17,899 bases of DNA from NCBI GenBank assembly GCA_964630795.1, contig CAZVWF010000058.1:1-17899 (forward strand), in the 5' to 3' direction. A model generated the notes under the pieces. It saw nothing but the letters and a program-made list of their open reading frames with translations. It searched no databases and was not told the DNA's origin. Position numbers and translations under genes: made by a program. The DNA is from SZUA-117 sp964630795. Lineage in GTDB: Bacteria; Pseudomonadota; Gammaproteobacteria; Steroidobacterales; Woeseiaceae. Within the stretch, counting starts at the first letter, position 1. Every line of letters starts with the position of its first letter. Shown in pieces: positions 15,918 to 17,899 of this stretch.

Positions 15918-16409
15918 TTAGCCAATCTCGCCTAGCTCTTCAACCTCGGCACCATCCAGTTCTGGTGGTGTCGGGTCCTGTAGTTCGGGCCGTTCTTTCT
16001 TGCCATATCGATACAAGAGTTCTTCGGCCTGGTCCGGGGTGATACGCATAATGCCCCGGATGCTGGCACTGGCATCGCCGAATGTGCTGAAAACCAGGCG
16101 GTCTCCGCCATACGGGCAAAGCGAGGCATCTCTCGAATTCACACCAATCTGGTGGGAACTGCGCAGCTGGAACGACGACGCCACAAGTGTCACGTAGTAA
16201 AGACGCTTGCCGCCACCCTCGATGATAAGCCTGCTACGATCCAGCACCGTATAGTCTCGGATAGTCCGGATCGAGATGCAATCAGAACCGGCCTCGGTGA
16301 GGTCCCTGGGCGAACGCGATTCACGTTCGGTGGTGGCGCACGAAGCTAATAAAGCACTTAAAAGACCAAGTATAACCTTCTGTTTTAATTCCTTTTCTAT
16401 TGATTTCAT
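15918..16409 (-). CDS. Putative lipoprotein, DUF6491-like
   Basis: This 163-residue protein of unknown function has a type II signal peptide: basic N region, hydrophobic VILGLLSALLA and lipobox LASC with Cys24 as the lipidated residue. It should be membrane-anchored and exposed to the periplasm. The mature part resembles DUF6491 lipoproteins of Gammaproteobacteria, with CISIRTIRDYTVLDRSRLII, KRLYYVTL, a Cys98 in ASLCPYGGDRLVF, and a C-terminal RITPDQAEELL. The C terminus is acidic and proline-rich. Cys43 and Cys98 could form a disulphide (inference). AGAGGG just upstream of the ATG is a fair Shine-Dalgarno sequence. It is a single-gene unit closed by a strong terminator. Family assignment is from memory of the motifs. 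Confidence 0.8.
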   Translation of the reverse strand: MKSIEKELKQKVILGLLSALLASCATTERESRSPRDLTEAGSDCISIRTIRDYTVLDRSRLIIEGGGKRLYYVTLVASSFQLRSSHQIGVNSRDASLCPYGGDRLVFSTFGDASASIRGIMRITPDQAEELLYRYGKKERPELQDPTPPELDGAEVEELGEIG

Positions 16410-16519
16410 ACAACCCTCTAACCCGTCATTCTGCCCGCCGAATCATGACCCAATTAATTCGCTTTGACTGCTAGAAATTACATTAAGTTTATCGCAAATC
16501 CGCAGCCAGCACGGCAGAT
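16410..16519 (-). promoter_or_regulatory. AT-rich upstream region of the lipoprotein gene
   Basis: This gap between the sulfurtransferase stop and the lipoprotein start is markedly AT-rich: 16441-16500 is about 68 % A+T by hand count, against GC-rich surroundings. On the minus strand it contains TGTAAT and TAATTT -10-like boxes and TTGCGA as a possible -35, but no pair at good spacing. It probably holds the lipoprotein promoter. No clear terminator for the sulfurtransferase gene is seen. Confidence 0.3.
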
Positions 16520-17383
16520 TTAGGCCGGCTTCTCTACCTCGACAGGGCGGTTTTCGTCCCGGATCCACTCGCTCCAGGACCCCACATAAACCCTCGGCGC
16601 CGGCAGGCCCGCGAGGTGGGCCGAAAGTACCAGGTGACAGGCCGTCACGCCCGATCCGCACATCACCACGGGGGCTATTCCCGGACCTTCGGCCAGGAAC
16701 TCCTGCCAGATAATCCGCAGAGCCTCTGGAGAACGCCACAATCCGTCCTCATCCAGGTTGACGCCCAGAGGCTGATTTCTTGCTCCTGGCACATGTCCGG
16801 CGATCGCATCTATCGGCTCAACCTCGCCACGAAAACGGGCGGCGTCGCGTGCATCGATCAGGTGCAGGCCCTCTCCGGCGCCAACAGCACGCGCAATCTC
16901 TTCTGTAGTAGCGACAACTGACGCATCGGCAGTGGCCGAGAAATCCCCCTGGTTCACGTCTGCAGTACCTGCCTCCAGTGAACCGCCCTGCGCGATCCAT
17001 GCCGCGATACCACCATCGAGTACGGCGACCCGCTCGTGACCGAGCCAGAATTTAAGCATCCACCAAAGTCGCACAGCGAGGGAGCCATTGCCGTAGTCGT
17101 AAACCACGACCTTGCTGTTGTTACTGACACCCCAGTCGCGCAGTTTGCCGATGAATTCACCGGCATCAGGCAACGGATGACGCCCCGATGTGGGACTGAT
17201 CGCACTGGCGAGATCATCATCCATGTGCGCGAAGGATGCCCCGGGAATATGCCCCGCCAGGTAGTCTGCCGGTCCTTTTTGAGGGTCGAAGAGATCAAAC
17301 CGCGTGTCTATGACCCGGCAATCCCCGGAGTGCAACATTGATTTCAGGTCGGCAACATCGATCAGGTCAGCAAAGCGTGTCAT
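16520..17383 (-). CDS. sseA: 3-mercaptopyruvate sulfurtransferase (tandem rhodanese)
   Basis: This 287-residue cytoplasmic enzyme transfers sulphur from 3-mercaptopyruvate to thiol acceptors or cyanide. It has two rhodanese domains. The N-terminal one (about 8-135) has VIDTRFDL, GHIPGAS and VYDYGNG, with no active cysteine at the loop (Tyr95-Asp96). The C-terminal one (about 160-280) has LIDARDAARF, GHVPGARN and the active loop CGSGVTA with Cys242. The CGSGVTA loop marks mercaptopyruvate rather than thiosulfate sulfurtransferases, which have CRKGVT. The ATG at 17383 starts just before the first domain, with AAGGA about 11 bases upstream. It is divergent from etfB and appears to be a single-gene unit. 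Thiosulfate activity cannot be excluded. Confidence 0.93.
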   Translation of the reverse strand: MTRFADLIDVADLKSMLHSGDCRVIDTRFDLFDPQKGPADYLAGHIPGASFAHMDDDLASAISPTSGRHPLPDAGEFIGKLRDWGVSNNSKVVVYDYGNGSLAVRLWWMLKFWLGHERVAVLDGGIAAWIAQGGSLEAGTADVNQGDFSATADASVVATTEEIARAVGAGEGLHLIDARDAARFRGEVEPIDAIAGHVPGARNQPLGVNLDEDGLWRSPEALRIIWQEFLAEGPGIAPVVMCGSGVTACHLVLSAHLAGLPAPRVYVGSWSEWIRDENRPVEVEKPA

Positions 17384-17440
17384 CAGGGGTCAGGTCCTTT
17401 GTCTATTGCGGCACATTCAATGATTTTGGCATTTCCCGCC

Positions 17441-17469
17441 TTGTACACGGGTTGCGTGTCGGACACAAT
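17441..17469 (+). promoter_or_regulatory. Candidate etfB promoter with internal dyad
   Basis: TTGTAC (17441-17446) and CACAAT (17464-17469) are 17 bases apart and oriented toward etfB; each is an imperfect box (three and four of six). Inside the spacer, GTGTC and GACAC (17456-17466) form a 5-bp dyad with one central base, positioned as an operator would be. The remainder of the 17384-17530 gap between divergent sseA and etfB holds no gene. Confidence 0.25.
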
Positions 17470-17530
17470 ATCGCCCGTGGCATTCCCGGCCGCACACAAA
17501 TCTGGACAGGCAGAAAACAGGAGTCCGTAA

Positions 17531-17899
17531 GTGGAGAAGATCCTAGTGGGCCTGAAACGCGTCGTTGACTACAACGTCAGGGTGCGGGTCAGGTCGGATG
17601 GCAGCGGCGTCGAGACCGACGGCGTGAAAATGAGCATTAACCCGTTCGACGAGATCGCACTCGAGGAAGCGCTTCGCATTAAAGAGCGTGGCGAAGCCAG
17701 CGAGGTGATTGTCGTATCCATGGGTAACGCCGATGCACAGCAGCAATTGCGCACCGGCCTGGCGATGGGCGCAGATCGCGCCATCCTGGTCAATTCGGAC
17801 ACGGCGCCTGACCCCCTGACTGCGGCGAAGACATTGCTCGCGCTCATCGAGAAGGAAGGTATCGACCTGGTCATCCTCGGCAAGCAGGCCATCGACGAT
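17531..17899 (+). CDS. etfB: Electron transfer flavoprotein beta subunit EtfB (partial, 3' end missing)
   Basis: EtfB and EtfA form the soluble FAD/AMP protein that carries electrons from acyl-CoA and other dehydrogenases to the quinone pool via ETF-ubiquinone oxidoreductase. The 123 visible residues, about half of the usual ~250, start MEKILVGLKRVVDYNVRVRV. They include the family marks MSINPFDEIALEEALRIKERG, GLAMGADRAILV and LVILGKQAIDD, and stay open to the window edge. The start is GTG at 17531, fixed by AGGAG 7 bases upstream and the conserved KILVG beginning. etfA commonly follows and is expected just outside. It is divergent from sseA. Confidence 0.95.
   Translation, partial: MEKILVGLKRVVDYNVRVRVRSDGSGVETDGVKMSINPFDEIALEEALRIKERGEASEVIVVSMGNADAQQQLRTGLAMGADRAILVNSDTAPDPLTAAKTLLALIEKEGIDLVILGKQAIDD

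Overview
This window looks like a chromosomal segment of a free-living gammaproteobacterium with roughly 55-60 % GC. The evidence is the type II fatty-acid synthesis genes, a type II secretion (gsp) operon, a rhombosortase, an AddAB-like helicase/nuclease pair of the kind found in some Gammaproteobacteria, a DUF6491-type lipoprotein and etfB. The gene mix recalls Woeseiaceae, Steroidobacterales or Chromatiales, but that placement is inference. There are no RNA genes, insertion sequences, phage genes or CRISPR arrays. The first ~80 bases (a T run and a 26-C run) look like a contig-end sequencing artefact.

Layout. (1) 84-2895, minus strand: a rhombosortase (rrtA), then fabD, fabG and acpP. This is part of the usual fatty-acid cluster, but rrtA sits upstream of fabD where plsX/fabH are usually found. 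acpP has its own leader of about 180 bases with a candidate promoter. (2) 2980-8544, plus strand: a tight block gspG-H-I-J-K-L-M-N. It encodes the pseudopilus (major pseudopilin G, minor pseudopilins H-K), the inner-membrane assembly proteins L and M, and N. gspC, D, E and F are absent, so the secretion system must be completed from elsewhere. (3) 8541-15801, minus strand: a class III CoA-transferase, then an AddB-like and an AddA-like protein, abutting or overlapping. The addA-like stop overlaps the gspN stop head-on. (4) 15842-16409: a DUF6491-like lipoprotein followed by a strong intrinsic terminator. (5) 16520-17383: a 3-mercaptopyruvate sulfurtransferase. (6) 17531-end, plus strand: the start of etfB, cut by the window edge.

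How the genes fit together. Rhombosortase is the intramembrane protease that processes GlyGly-CTERM proteins, which reach the surface through type II secretion. Its gene is divergent from gspG with only about 85 bases between them, so the maturation protease and part of the secretion machine share a control region. The AddA/AddB-like pair would resect double-strand breaks for recombination.

The observations most worth checking are: the rrtA-gsp/rrtA-fab junction; the AddB-like protein, whose four expected iron-sulphur cysteines all appear replaced while its nuclease motif is kept; the alanine at the prepilin cleavage site in two pseudopilins; and the partial gsp operon. I did not find a convincing wholly new system.
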